Positions 1-5,161 of a stretch of 7,860 nt of DNA are shown one piece after another; within the stretch, counting starts at the first letter, position 1, and every line of letters starts with the position of its first letter. The translations under genes were made by a program, and so were the position numbers. Under the pieces are notes generated by a model. That model was given only the letters and a program-made list of their open reading frames with translations, ran no database searches and was not told the origin of the DNA. The stretch is taken from contig SXOY01000196.1 of NCBI GenBank assembly GCA_005776545.1, positions 1 through 7,860 on the forward strand, written 5' to 3'. This stretch comes from Planctomycetia bacterium (GTDB lineage Bacteria > Planctomycetota > Phycisphaerae > Phycisphaerales > UBA1924).

Positions 1-27
1 TGGGCGCGCATTTGTCTTCGGCGATTT

Positions 28-80
28 GGGAACACGCGGGAACTGTGTTAAGTAGAGGGGCGAACCGCTTTCCCGGGAAC
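28..80 (+). promoter_or_regulatory. Three GGGAAC repeats upstream of the small membrane protein
   Basis: GGGAAC occurs at 28-33, 38-43 and 75-80. The first two copies start exactly 10 bp apart, about one helical turn. GGAAC is the core of many extracytoplasmic-function (ECF) sigma factor -35 elements. The copy at 38-43 is followed after 17 nt by CGAA (61-64), a possible ECF-type -10, which would place transcription start roughly 20 nt before the ATG at 92. The repeats are seen directly; the promoter reading is inference. A weak sigma-70 alternative is TTGGGA (26-31), 17 nt, TAAGTA (49-54). Confidence 0.25.
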
Positions 81-91
81 AGGAGCCTCCC

Positions 92-343
92 ATGGATTCT
101 GCTCACACACAACGATTATTGCTGGGAACCGCGACAGATGCGGCGGTGATCGTGCTTCTATTCACGACCCTTCTAAGCTCGTGGGCATTGGTGATTGCGG
201 CGAGCTTCGTGCTTACGACGTTACTCATAGTGACCTGGTTCAACCGCAACAGAGGAGAACGCAGCGGATTTGTACTCCGCACAATCGCAATCGGGCTTGC
301 GGCGATGGTCATCGGCACAGGCGCAAAGTGGATCTTGCAATAA
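92..343 (+). CDS. Small hydrophobic membrane protein of unknown function
   Basis: This 83-residue protein is not recognised as a known family. AGGAG (81-85) lies 6 nt before the ATG and supports the start. Residues about 16-50 form an almost uninterrupted hydrophobic stretch, long enough for one long or two tightly packed membrane helices. A short basic and polar loop follows (NRNRGERSG, about 51-59), then another hydrophobic helix at about 61-81. The positive loop next to the first hydrophobic block suggests that loop faces the cytoplasm. The gene converges on the putative lipoprotein gene, with 59 nt between the two stop codons and no clear terminator there; a 5-bp hairpin at 352-365 has no T-tract. 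Coding status is reasonably supported by the SD and the protein-like composition, but no function can be assigned. Confidence 0.7.
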   Translation: MDSAHTQRLLLGTATDAAVIVLLFTTLLSSWALVIAASFVLTTLLIVTWFNRNRGERSGFVLRTIAIGLAAMVIGTGAKWILQ

Positions 344-402
344 CATCACGTTGTTGCTTACAACACTCTCAAGCCGAGGTGTGTATCGCTGACGAATATG
401 AC

Positions 403-999
403 CTACTTCTGCATTCGCCGGAAGATCATCGGTTCTTCGAACGCAGCGGGGTCGTGTGCGTGCCGCAGAATAATGTCACGCACCTGATCGGTGGTCGCTG
501 TAACCATCGAGACTTCTCCGCCGCCGAGAGAGACATGATTGCTCGCGACTTTTTCTCGCTGCGCCATGCTATCAAGCCAGGCCGCATCAAAGTTCCAGAC
601 TCGCAGCTCGTCTCCGATACGAGTTACCTTCATGACCTGGTGCACAGGGACCGCAAGAAAACCGTAAGTGTTGACCAGCTTGTCGCGTTCAGTGCGCGCA
701 AGAAACACATCCCAATACGTATCTTTGCCGATGTTCGTTAGAGCGACATCGACATTGAGAGCGGTCTTGAATTCACCCTGATGATGCACCGTCATTGACA
801 CGGAATAGCGACCATTGGGCGCTTCAGTGATAATGGCCCGGGTGGTCGTCGCTCCACTGGCGATCCACTCGCCTGCCAGACCAGAATCCTGTACCACAGC
901 GTGAGATGACACCGCTGAGTTCAGGAATGGGGTGCTGCATCCGGCCCCAACTGAAAGACAAAGGGCCGCCACGATTGTGATTGTCCTGGTGCTGAACAT
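403..999 (-). CDS. Putative lipoprotein of unknown function
   Basis: The 198-residue product starts with a typical export signal: a short basic n-region (FSTRT), a hydrophobic core (residues 7-17) and VGAGC ending at Cys21. The lipobox is imperfect, because the -3 residue is Gly where Leu, Val or Ile is usual, but a lipid-anchored periplasmic or outer-surface protein is the best reading. The mature part looks like a small beta-rich domain: a GEWIASGA segment, a strand with YSVSMTVHHQGEF, then TYWDVFLART and YGFLAVPVHQVMKV. No family is recognised. The start is well fixed: AAGGAG ends 5 nt upstream of the ATG, and the stop codon of the preceding baeRF-like gene is part of this SD (TGAAGGAG), which implies translational coupling. 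It appears to be the last gene of the minus-strand cluster. It is not obviously regulatory, so it may be an envelope-stress output of that operon. Confidence 0.8.
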   Translation of the reverse strand: MFSTRTITIVAALCLSVGAGCSTPFLNSAVSSHAVVQDSGLAGEWIASGATTTRAIITEAPNGRYSVSMTVHHQGEFKTALNVDVALTNIGKDTYWDVFLARTERDKLVNTYGFLAVPVHQVMKVTRIGDELRVWNFDAAWLDSMAQREKVASNHVSLGGGEVSMVTATTDQVRDIILRHAHDPAAFEEPMIFRRMQK

Positions 1000-1011
1000 A
1001 TAACTCCTTCA
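1000..1011 (-). promoter_or_regulatory. Stop codon fused to the next SD (TGAAGGAG)
   Basis: The TGA stop of the baeRF-like gene (1011-1009) runs directly into the AAGGAG that serves the lipoprotein ATG at 999. Ribosomes terminating on the first gene would be positioned on the second gene's SD, a common arrangement for translational coupling. Confidence 0.6.
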
Positions 1012-1494
1012 TACTAAAGCATGATGCGCAGTTGCAGCGAGCATTGACGGATGGGCCGCTACTTCCTGCGGCGTGAGGTGCTTCAATCCGCCTTTGCGGA
1101 ACATAATTACCATGTTGACATCCTGCAGATACGTTCTGAGCAGCCCGAGCATTCTCGGTGATGCCATCAGAATCACATCTCGCACATCAAGATCGCGGCG
1201 AGCAGCCATCAACCAATCTCTGATTTCCCGGGCAAACCGAAGCCGTTCCTCTTCTGCCTCGTGCCCACAGGATGCCGCGTGGGGCGCTGCACATGCGGAA
1301 GAATGTGTACACCCCACGCGACGCTCAGCACCACCCAGGAGTGCTGGACGATGGTGCGGATGTTCGTTTTCATGCGTGTTTTTCAACAACTGGACCTGAT
1401 CGAGCTGCAGCCCACCAGTGGCCAACACCTTGCAACTCAAGAGTGCGGCACACCGGGAATCCACCGTGACAATCCAAAGCGGTTGGTACATCAT
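1009..1494 (-). CDS. Host_attach / baeRF family protein (release-factor-like)
   Basis: The C-terminal half matches the pattern of the Pfam 'protein required for attachment to host cells' group, now placed in the bacterial archaeo-eukaryotic release factor (baeRF) superfamily. It has DVRDVILMASPRMLGLLR (residues about 103-120) and a closing KHLTPQEVAAHP segment (138-149). The N-terminus, with LWIVTVDSRCAALLSC and a later HENEHPHHRP, also fits the family's first strand and loop. The molecular role is not firmly established; ribosome-associated stress functions have been proposed from the eRF1-like fold. A Cys/His-rich stretch at residues 62-78 (C62, H64, C68, H72, C76, H78) stands out. Start choice: AGAGGA at 1510-1505 lies 10 nt before the ATG at 1494, whereas the in-frame GTG at 1503 is only 1 nt away; the protein is then 161 residues. 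It sits between csrA (42 nt upstream) and the lipoprotein gene, to which it is coupled. Confidence 0.78.
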   Translation of the reverse strand: MMYQPLWIVTVDSRCAALLSCKVLATGGLQLDQVQLLKNTHENEHPHHRPALLGGAERRVGCTHSSACAAPHAASCGHEAEEERLRFAREIRDWLMAARRDLDVRDVILMASPRMLGLLRTYLQDVNMVIMFRKGGLKHLTPQEVAAHPSMLAATAHHALV

Positions 1495-1536
1495 GTTTCT
1501 CACATCCTCTCACTCGAACTACTTACCGGTTGCTGT

Positions 1537-1743
1537 TTACCCCTGGGCGCAAGCCAACTGCTGGACGCGACGCACACTCCGCTCCTGCCGAGCCACGTCC
1601 ACCCGGGAGATCTGCATGTCGCGCGGCGCATCCAGCGCGATCCGCACCTTTCGTCCCGCGATCCGCCGCACCTCCACCACTATTGATCCGGCGGCACCGG
1701 CAATCACAATCCGATCTCCAACGTTTCGAGTAAGGACGAGCAT
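1537..1743 (-). CDS. csrA: CsrA/RsmA-type RNA-binding translational regulator
   Basis: This 68-residue homolog of the carbon storage regulator begins MLVLTRNVGDRIVI, matching E. coli MLILTRRVGE, and includes the RNA-contacting Arg6. The core strand VEVRR...KVRIAL and the APRDMQISR segment follow. Arg47 aligns with the essential Arg44 of E. coli, but the preceding His43 position is Ser46. Compared with E. coli there are three extra residues in the loop before VRI, making it RRIAGRK, long and basic. CsrA dimers bind GGA motifs, often over SD sequences, and repress or stabilise mRNAs. The start is supported by AAGGAG (1757-1752) 8 nt before the ATG. The tail (RQERSVRRVQQLACAQG) is basic and family-typical in being variable. 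The gene lies 44 nt after the CBS gene and 42 nt before the baeRF-like gene. No fliW or flagellar genes are in view. Confidence 0.93.
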   Translation of the reverse strand: MLVLTRNVGDRIVIAGAAGSIVVEVRRIAGRKVRIALDAPRDMQISRVDVARQERSVRRVQQLACAQG

Positions 1744-1790
1744 TTGACAGACTCCTTAACCTCGCACGAGTAGCACCTATTCCCTAGCTA
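1744..1790 (-). promoter_or_regulatory. csrA leader with two GGA sites (possible CsrA autoregulation)
   Basis: In the 44-nt leader there is a GGGA at 1784-1781, flanked by CTA and TAG that could close a small 3-bp hairpin with the GGA in its loop. A second GGA lies inside the SD itself (AAGGAG, 1757-1752). An unpaired GGA upstream plus one in the SD is the classical arrangement for CsrA repression of translation. A further mini inverted repeat CTCG-CA-CGAG is at 1761-1770. The motifs are seen; the autoregulation is inferred from known CsrA biology. Confidence 0.35.
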
Positions 1791-2264
1791 ATGCACTCTT
1801 GACATCACACCGAGCAGGTCCATGCTGGTGATGATGCCGATCGGGAACTTCTCGCCATCCGCCACGATCACGCGGTGGATGTGCCGATCAAACATGAGCT
1901 TTGCGACCGCTGCCGCGGACAACTCAGGGGACACCATCAGCGGATCCTCGGTCATGAAATCGTCCACGCAAATCAGCGGCTCTGGAACTATCTCACTGCT
2001 GTCCTCATCAGTTCCCTGCTCAGAAAGCACTTCAAACAGGTACGCCGGGGGGATGTCTTCGGTCCCTTCTGCACACCGTCGAATCAGGTCTGTTTTGGTG
2101 ACAATACCAATCACCCGACCCTCCTGATCCACCACCGGAACCCCGGAGATTTCACATTGCTCAAAGACTCGGGCAAGATCGCGAATCGTCGCCGCTGGAC
2201 TCACGCACACTGGATCAGTTGTCATCACATCTTTTGCTCGCAACTCGGTTCTTGTCAACAACAT
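1788..2264 (-). CDS. Two-CBS-domain regulatory protein
   Basis: This soluble protein of 158 residues is made of a tandem CBS pair (a Bateman module). CBS1 is at about 12-63, with KDVMTTDPVCVSPAATIRDL, then ISGVPVVDQEGRVIGIVTKTDL. CBS2 is at about 101-156, with DDFMTEDPLMVSPELS, then HIHRVIVADGEKFPIGIITSMDLL. Such pairs usually bind adenosine nucleotides and sense energy state or other small ligands; stand-alone versions are often stress- or dormancy-induced, as with mycobacterial Hrp1. An acidic linker at about 81-93 (SEQGTDEDSSEIV) joins the domains. Start choice: AGGAG lies 7 nt before the ATG at 2264; an in-frame ATG at 2285 would add 7 residues but has no comparable SD. No partner enzyme is fused, so the target may be one of the neighbouring proteins. 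It is 42 nt downstream of the HMA-like gene. Confidence 0.9.
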   Translation of the reverse strand: MLLTRTELRAKDVMTTDPVCVSPAATIRDLARVFEQCEISGVPVVDQEGRVIGIVTKTDLIRRCAEGTEDIPPAYLFEVLSEQGTDEDSSEIVPEPLICVDDFMTEDPLMVSPELSAAAVAKLMFDRHIHRVIVADGEKFPIGIITSMDLLGVMSRVH

Positions 2265-2306
2265 ATGTAGTCTCCTGAATAGCAACGCCCTTTGAATGGC
2301 CCAAGA

Positions 2307-2555
2307 TCACACCCCAGCATCTCGTCCGTGAGACTGGCCTAATTCCGATGCATACCCCAATCCCCTCACTGCCGAAAGCAGTTGCGCCGACTGACACGGT
2401 GGCGAGTGCACCACCACAGCAACTGCTCGAAGTAAACTTACATCCACACACTTCACTCCCTTAACCCGCGTGAGGCATTGAGACACACGTTCGCGGCAGT
2501 CGTTGTTTCGCATGCCTCCAATCGCAACTTCCGTCCTGGTTTCCTCGATCAGCAT
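2307..2555 (-). CDS. HMA-like ferredoxin-fold small protein lacking the CxxC pair
   Basis: The 82-residue product resembles heavy-metal-associated (HMA, Atx1-like) domains. It has the strand TEVAIGGM (8-15), a helix RERVSQCLTRVKGVKCVDVSL (21-41), a strand AVAVVVH (44-50) and a second helix ending in GLGYAS (about 56-70). In metal chaperones the loop reads GMxCxxC; here it is GMRNNDC, so the first cysteine is Asn17 and only Cys20 remains. Classical copper transfer through a bidentate CxxC is therefore unlikely; single-Cys thiol chemistry or a purely structural or signalling role is possible. GGGAG lies 7 nt before the ATG at 2555. A longer in-frame reading to 2690 would run into the upstream gene and is not supported. 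It probably belongs to the same operon as the CBS and csrA genes. Confidence 0.7.
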   Translation of the reverse strand: MLIEETRTEVAIGGMRNNDCRERVSQCLTRVKGVKCVDVSLLRAVAVVVHSPPCQSAQLLSAVRGLGYASELGQSHGRDAGV

Positions 2556-2572
2556 CGATGTACTCCCTTTTG

Positions 2573-2592
2573 TCTCGCTCCAGCGTGCGAGA
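2573..2592 (-). repeat. Intercistronic inverted repeat before the HMA-like gene
   Basis: TCTCGC (2573-2578) and GCGAGA (2587-2592) are perfect complements separated by 8 nt, forming a 6-bp hairpin between the stop of the DUF2934-like gene and the SD of the HMA-like gene. There is no T-tract on either side, so it is not an intrinsic terminator. It could protect an mRNA end or influence access to the next SD. The functional reading is speculative. Confidence 0.3.
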
Positions 2593-2610
2593 TCCCCGCG
2601 ATCCCGATCC

Positions 2611-2913
2611 TCAGCTTGCCAGAGCAAGCCCAGGCTCTGCGCCCACCCTGCGGCGGCGGCGCACGGACTTGGGCACCTTGGTATTCTCAAAGAATGAGGA
2701 ATCCAGTTTCTCTGGCTCTAACACAGCGTGCCTCATCGCCGCCGAATCGTGTGTGTCCAGAAGTCGCCGCACATGCGATTCGGCTTCAAGCCAGTTGAGT
2801 TGTTCGTTCCCCCCGTAGCGTTCCCATAATTCGTGAGCAATCGCCGACACCACTCGATGCGTCACATCGACCTGGGTCAACGAATCCTGCATTGGACGAA
2901 TCATGATCTTCAC
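2611..2913 (-). CDS. DUF2934-like small protein (GTG start)
   Basis: A protein of about 100 residues whose central helix pair (residues 19-52) has the look of DUF2934: HRVVSAIAHELWERYGG, a short linker, then NWLEAESHVRRLL. The AhELWerrG...WleAE pattern is the family hallmark; its biochemical function is unknown. The C-terminus carries a strongly basic run, RRRRR at 85-89, which could bind nucleic acid. Start choice: GGGAG lies 7 nt before a GTG at 2913, the same spacing as the two genes downstream. The in-frame ATGs at 2904 and 2946 have no such SD, so GTG is preferred. It heads the tight part of the minus-strand cluster, 55 nt before the HMA-like gene. The DUF2934 assignment rests on pattern memory and should be treated as probable. 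Confidence 0.65.
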   Translation of the reverse strand: MKIMIRPMQDSLTQVDVTHRVVSAIAHELWERYGGNEQLNWLEAESHVRRLLDTHDSAAMRHAVLEPEKLDSSFFENTKVPKSVRRRRRVGAEPGLALAS

Positions 2914-3028
2914 TTCGTCGCTCCCTGTCCGGCGAGCAACACACACCTCGTTGCTCAGTAGAATCTTCGGCCTGCTTTGCCTGCGAGCCGTGGGGATTTT
3001 TCCCCTATCGATTCACGCCAACAACCCA
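2914..3028 (-). promoter_or_regulatory. Intergenic gap that may hold a promoter for the minus-strand cluster
   Basis: These 115 nt separate the small gene at 3029-3292 from the DUF2934-like gene. The widest gap in the cluster is here, so an operon promoter is possible, but no convincing -35/-10 pair was found. A GGGGA/TCCCC hairpin (2992-2996 with 3001-3005, 4-nt loop) is present; it lacks the T-tract of a terminator when read in the minus direction. Confidence 0.25.
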
Positions 3029-3292
3029 TTACACGGAGCCAACGTCCGCAATGACTTTGCCATCCGGAATGTACCAGTCTGTACAAAAACATTCGTACTT
3101 CGAGACGGGCGTGACCAACACTTCAGTGGATCGAGGCGGAATTCGACTCTTGCCCCCGCTTGCCTCCGGAACCACCCCACCGGAAACAGCCCCTACACAA
3201 GCAGCAGAGCGATTCGACAAGTTCACGTGCATCCGAACCGGAGACTTTGGCGGACGGTGTGCAGTACGTGACCCAGCATTGGACTTTGCCAT
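3029..3292 (-). CDS. Hypothetical small protein, no family recognised
   Basis: This possible 87-residue gene is supported mainly by a good SD (AGAAGGGA, 3307-3300) 7 nt before the ATG at 3292 and by being codirectional with the cluster below it. The first half is basic and low-complexity (MAKSNAGSRTAHRPPKSPVR); the middle is Gly- and Pro-rich. The C-terminal part looks more folded: TEVLVTPVSKYECFC (56-70), then TDWYIPDGKVIADVG. Cys68 and Cys70 form a CxC motif, with Cys32 elsewhere. No signal peptide or membrane segment is seen. An overlapping plus-strand reading (3051-3317) has a poorer start context. It could also be non-coding leader DNA for the cluster. Confidence 0.42.
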   Translation of the reverse strand: MAKSNAGSRTAHRPPKSPVRMHVNLSNRSAACVGAVSGGVVPEASGGKSRIPPRSTEVLVTPVSKYECFCTDWYIPDGKVIADVGSV

Positions 3293-3475
3293 GATGAGAT
3301 TCCCTTCTCACGTGTGATTCGCCGCGACGAGCGCAGTGCCGCGACCTGTTGCGTTCAGATACATCTTCCCTCCAAATCGGAACACTTTGTGAAGGAAAAT
3401 TCCCTGATTTAAGAAACACCATTTCAACACTCTCCGCAACGTTGCATTGAATCCGACACAGTCGTAGAATCGCAC
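3293..3475. promoter_or_regulatory. Divergent intergenic region between the two-component operon and the minus-strand cluster
   Basis: These 183 nt separate the kinase gene from the divergent small gene. They contain TCAC-GT-GTGA (3308-3317, with a CACGTG core) just upstream of the minus-strand SD, and GGAA-AA-TTCC (3394-3403). Either is a plausible short operator half-site pair for the NarL-type regulator, but both could occur by chance. TTCC...GGAA spacings also occur around 3366-3383. No good minus-strand -35/-10 was identified. Confidence 0.35.
3442..3470 (+). promoter_or_regulatory. Candidate sigma-70 promoter giving a leaderless kinase mRNA
   Basis: TTGCAT (3442-3447), a 17-nt spacer and TAGAAT (3465-3470, 5 of 6 matches to TATAAT) form a reasonable promoter. 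Transcription would start 6-7 nt after the -10, at about 3476-3477, which is the kinase ATG itself. The absence of any SD before this ATG agrees with a leaderless transcript. The -35 match is modest. Confidence 0.4.
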
Positions 3476-5146
3476 ATGGCCGCCCGATATGACAATGGGC
3501 CGACAAACAATCTTGCTGTTGCCAACCCAACTGCACCGGCTTGCCCGCTTGCAAAACTAAACCGGTCTCGATCCGATTCTTACATTCCTTACTCCACCAG
3601 CACTCAACCCGGTTCCTGGGCTACCGATAGAGCAGCACGCGACCATGCCATTCTCGCCGCGACACTTGATCCAATTGTCACAATCGACGCACGCGGGATC
3701 ATTCAATCCGCAAGTGATTCTGTCGAACGAGTGCTGGGATGGAAGCCAGCCGAACTTTCAGGCCAAAGTGTGAACCTGTTGATGCCCGAGCCGCATCGCT
3801 CAGCGCACGATGGCTACCTTGCTCGATATCAGGCCACTGGAATAACCAACATCTTGAATCGTCCGCGCCGATTCGAAGCGGTTCGCAAAGACAAAGTGGT
3901 CATTCCAATCGAATTGTGTGTTTCGCGCGCAGACATCAAGGGAGGTGGACCGCCGCTGTTTGTGGGGCTTTTGCGCGATATGACAACCTATGTCAAGGTG
4001 GAGCGCTCTCACGACGAGGAACGAGTTCGTTTTCAACAGCAACTGGCTCAACAGACTTCTGCGCTTGCGCAGGCAACACTGCGACTTCGCATGACTGATC
4101 GAATGGCATCAATCGGAACACTCGCAGCGGGATTGGGCCACGACATGAACAATGTTCTATTGCCGGTGCGTGCTCGCCTTGATGCTCTCAATGCCTCCGT
4201 GCAATCCGGTGCTATCCCTGCTTCAGAGCGCAAGCATGTTGATGCGATTCGTAAGTGTCTGGCATATCTTCAGCAGCTTGCCGATGGACTGCACTTCCTG
4301 GCACTCGATCCAGATGCGGTCGAGACTTCCCACGGCGACATCGCCGTCACCGATCTCCGAACATGGTGGTCACAATCTGGTGCCCTGCTTTCGAAGGCCG
4401 TGCCCAAACACGTGAGAGTGATCGCCTCTTTTCCATCGGAGCTTCCACCAGCTGCGATAGCGGCACATGGACTTACGCAGGCACTTCTCAACCTGATCGT
4501 CAACGCCGGTGAGGCAATTCCATCTGCAGGTCCTCGACGATTGGGCTACGTGCGAGTGAAAGCCGAAAGCGTGAAAGATACTCAAGGGTCATGGATTCGA
4601 CTCAAGGTCAGCGATAACGGCTCCGGTATGTCGCCTGAAGTTCAGCGTCGGGCATTCGAAATGTTTTTCACCACCAAGCCGCGCGGACTGGGCACTGGTT
4701 TGGGGCTTCCGCTGGTCCGCAAAGTTGCTGAGAAAGCTGGAGGCCGGATCGAACTCAAGAGTGAACCAGGGAAAGGCACCACCGTCATCATGATGATCCC
4801 CGCCTTCGTCGACACGCTCGCCAATGCCACTCGCCACAGAGCCGCACTTTCGCTTTCCGATGGCCGAGCCGCTGCACTCGTATCGCATGTTCTTCAAGCC
4901 TCGGGAACAACTGTTGACCCGAATCAAGATCCCGCGCGTGCCAATATCTGGATCATCGATTCTTCGACGAGCTTGCAAAACGCAAAAGCCTGGCGAACAC
5001 GCCACCCCAAAGGACAGTTAGTGTTCATGGGAACGCCCAGCCAGAGGATCGCGTCCTGGAACGCGCTCCGTGCTGAAATCATTCGCAATCCTCGGAATTT
5101 CGAGGCCATTCGAACCGCAATTGGCCGCGTAATAGCGGCGGAATAA
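3476..5146 (+). CDS. Soluble PAS-domain sensor histidine kinase, FixL-like, with degenerate receiver-like tail
   Basis: A 556-residue cytoplasmic kinase with no membrane segments. The order is: polar N-terminal tail (1-53); PAS domain (about 56-172); coiled-coil linker (173-205); HisKA with the H-box GLGHDMNN (autophosphorylated His222); and a HATPase with N-box NLIVNAGEAI (339-348), G1 DNGSGM (380-385), F-box FEMFFTTKP and G2 GTGLGL (406-411). The PAS Fα region EPHRSAHDGYLARY closely resembles Bradyrhizobium FixL. His111 aligns with haem ligand His200, Arg117 with Arg206 and Arg131 with distal Arg220, so haem-based gas sensing is possible but unproven. Residues about 454-556 look like a worn-down receiver domain, with strands RAALSLSD, ANIWIID (Asp495) and QLVFMG but no acidic pair or conserved Lys. 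The ATG has no SD; a stop at 3410-3412 bounds the frame upstream. The TAA stop overlaps the SD of the response regulator gene, its likely partner. Confidence 0.95.
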   Translation: MAARYDNGPTNNLAVANPTAPACPLAKLNRSRSDSYIPYSTSTQPGSWATDRAARDHAILAATLDPIVTIDARGIIQSASDSVERVLGWKPAELSGQSVNLLMPEPHRSAHDGYLARYQATGITNILNRPRRFEAVRKDKVVIPIELCVSRADIKGGGPPLFVGLLRDMTTYVKVERSHDEERVRFQQQLAQQTSALAQATLRLRMTDRMASIGTLAAGLGHDMNNVLLPVRARLDALNASVQSGAIPASERKHVDAIRKCLAYLQQLADGLHFLALDPDAVETSHGDIAVTDLRTWWSQSGALLSKAVPKHVRVIASFPSELPPAAIAAHGLTQALLNLIVNAGEAIPSAGPRRLGYVRVKAESVKDTQGSWIRLKVSDNGSGMSPEVQRRAFEMFFTTKPRGLGTGLGLPLVRKVAEKAGGRIELKSEPGKGTTVIMMIPAFVDTLANATRHRAALSLSDGRAAALVSHVLQASGTTVDPNQDPARANIWIIDSSTSLQNAKAWRTRHPKGQLVFMGTPSQRIASWNALRAEIIRNPRNFEAIRTAIGRVIAAE

Positions 5147-5161
5147 AGGAGCTTGCACATC
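5144..5161 (+). promoter_or_regulatory. Stop-overlapping SD that sets the regulator start at 5162
   Basis: The kinase stop TAA (5144-5146) is part of AAAGGAG (5145-5151). From here the ATG at 5162 is 10 nt away, while the in-frame TTG at 5153 is only 1 nt away, so ATG is chosen. The overlap suggests translational coupling of kinase and regulator. Confidence 0.65.

Noticed and set aside
352..365. TGTTG-CTTA-CAACA hairpin between convergent genes, considered as a terminator
   Set aside because: A weak 5-bp AT-leaning stem with no T-tract on either strand.
181..741. 186-residue plus-strand open frame
   Set aside because: It overlaps the small membrane protein in another frame and runs antisense to the lipoprotein gene; its composition is Arg/His-rich and shows no domain.
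3070..3085. TGTAC-CAGTCT-GTACA inverted repeat
   Set aside because: Only 5 bp, and it lies near the end of the small gene, where no operator is expected; likely chance.
3051..3317. Plus-strand 88-residue frame overlapping the small minus-strand gene
   Set aside because: GGAG lies 12 nt from the ATG, weaker than the minus-strand SD, and there is no domain; the minus reading is preferred though neither is certain.
3123..3554. 143-residue minus-strand open frame across the divergent promoter region
   Set aside because: It overlaps the kinase start and the better-supported small gene, with no SD or recognisable domain.
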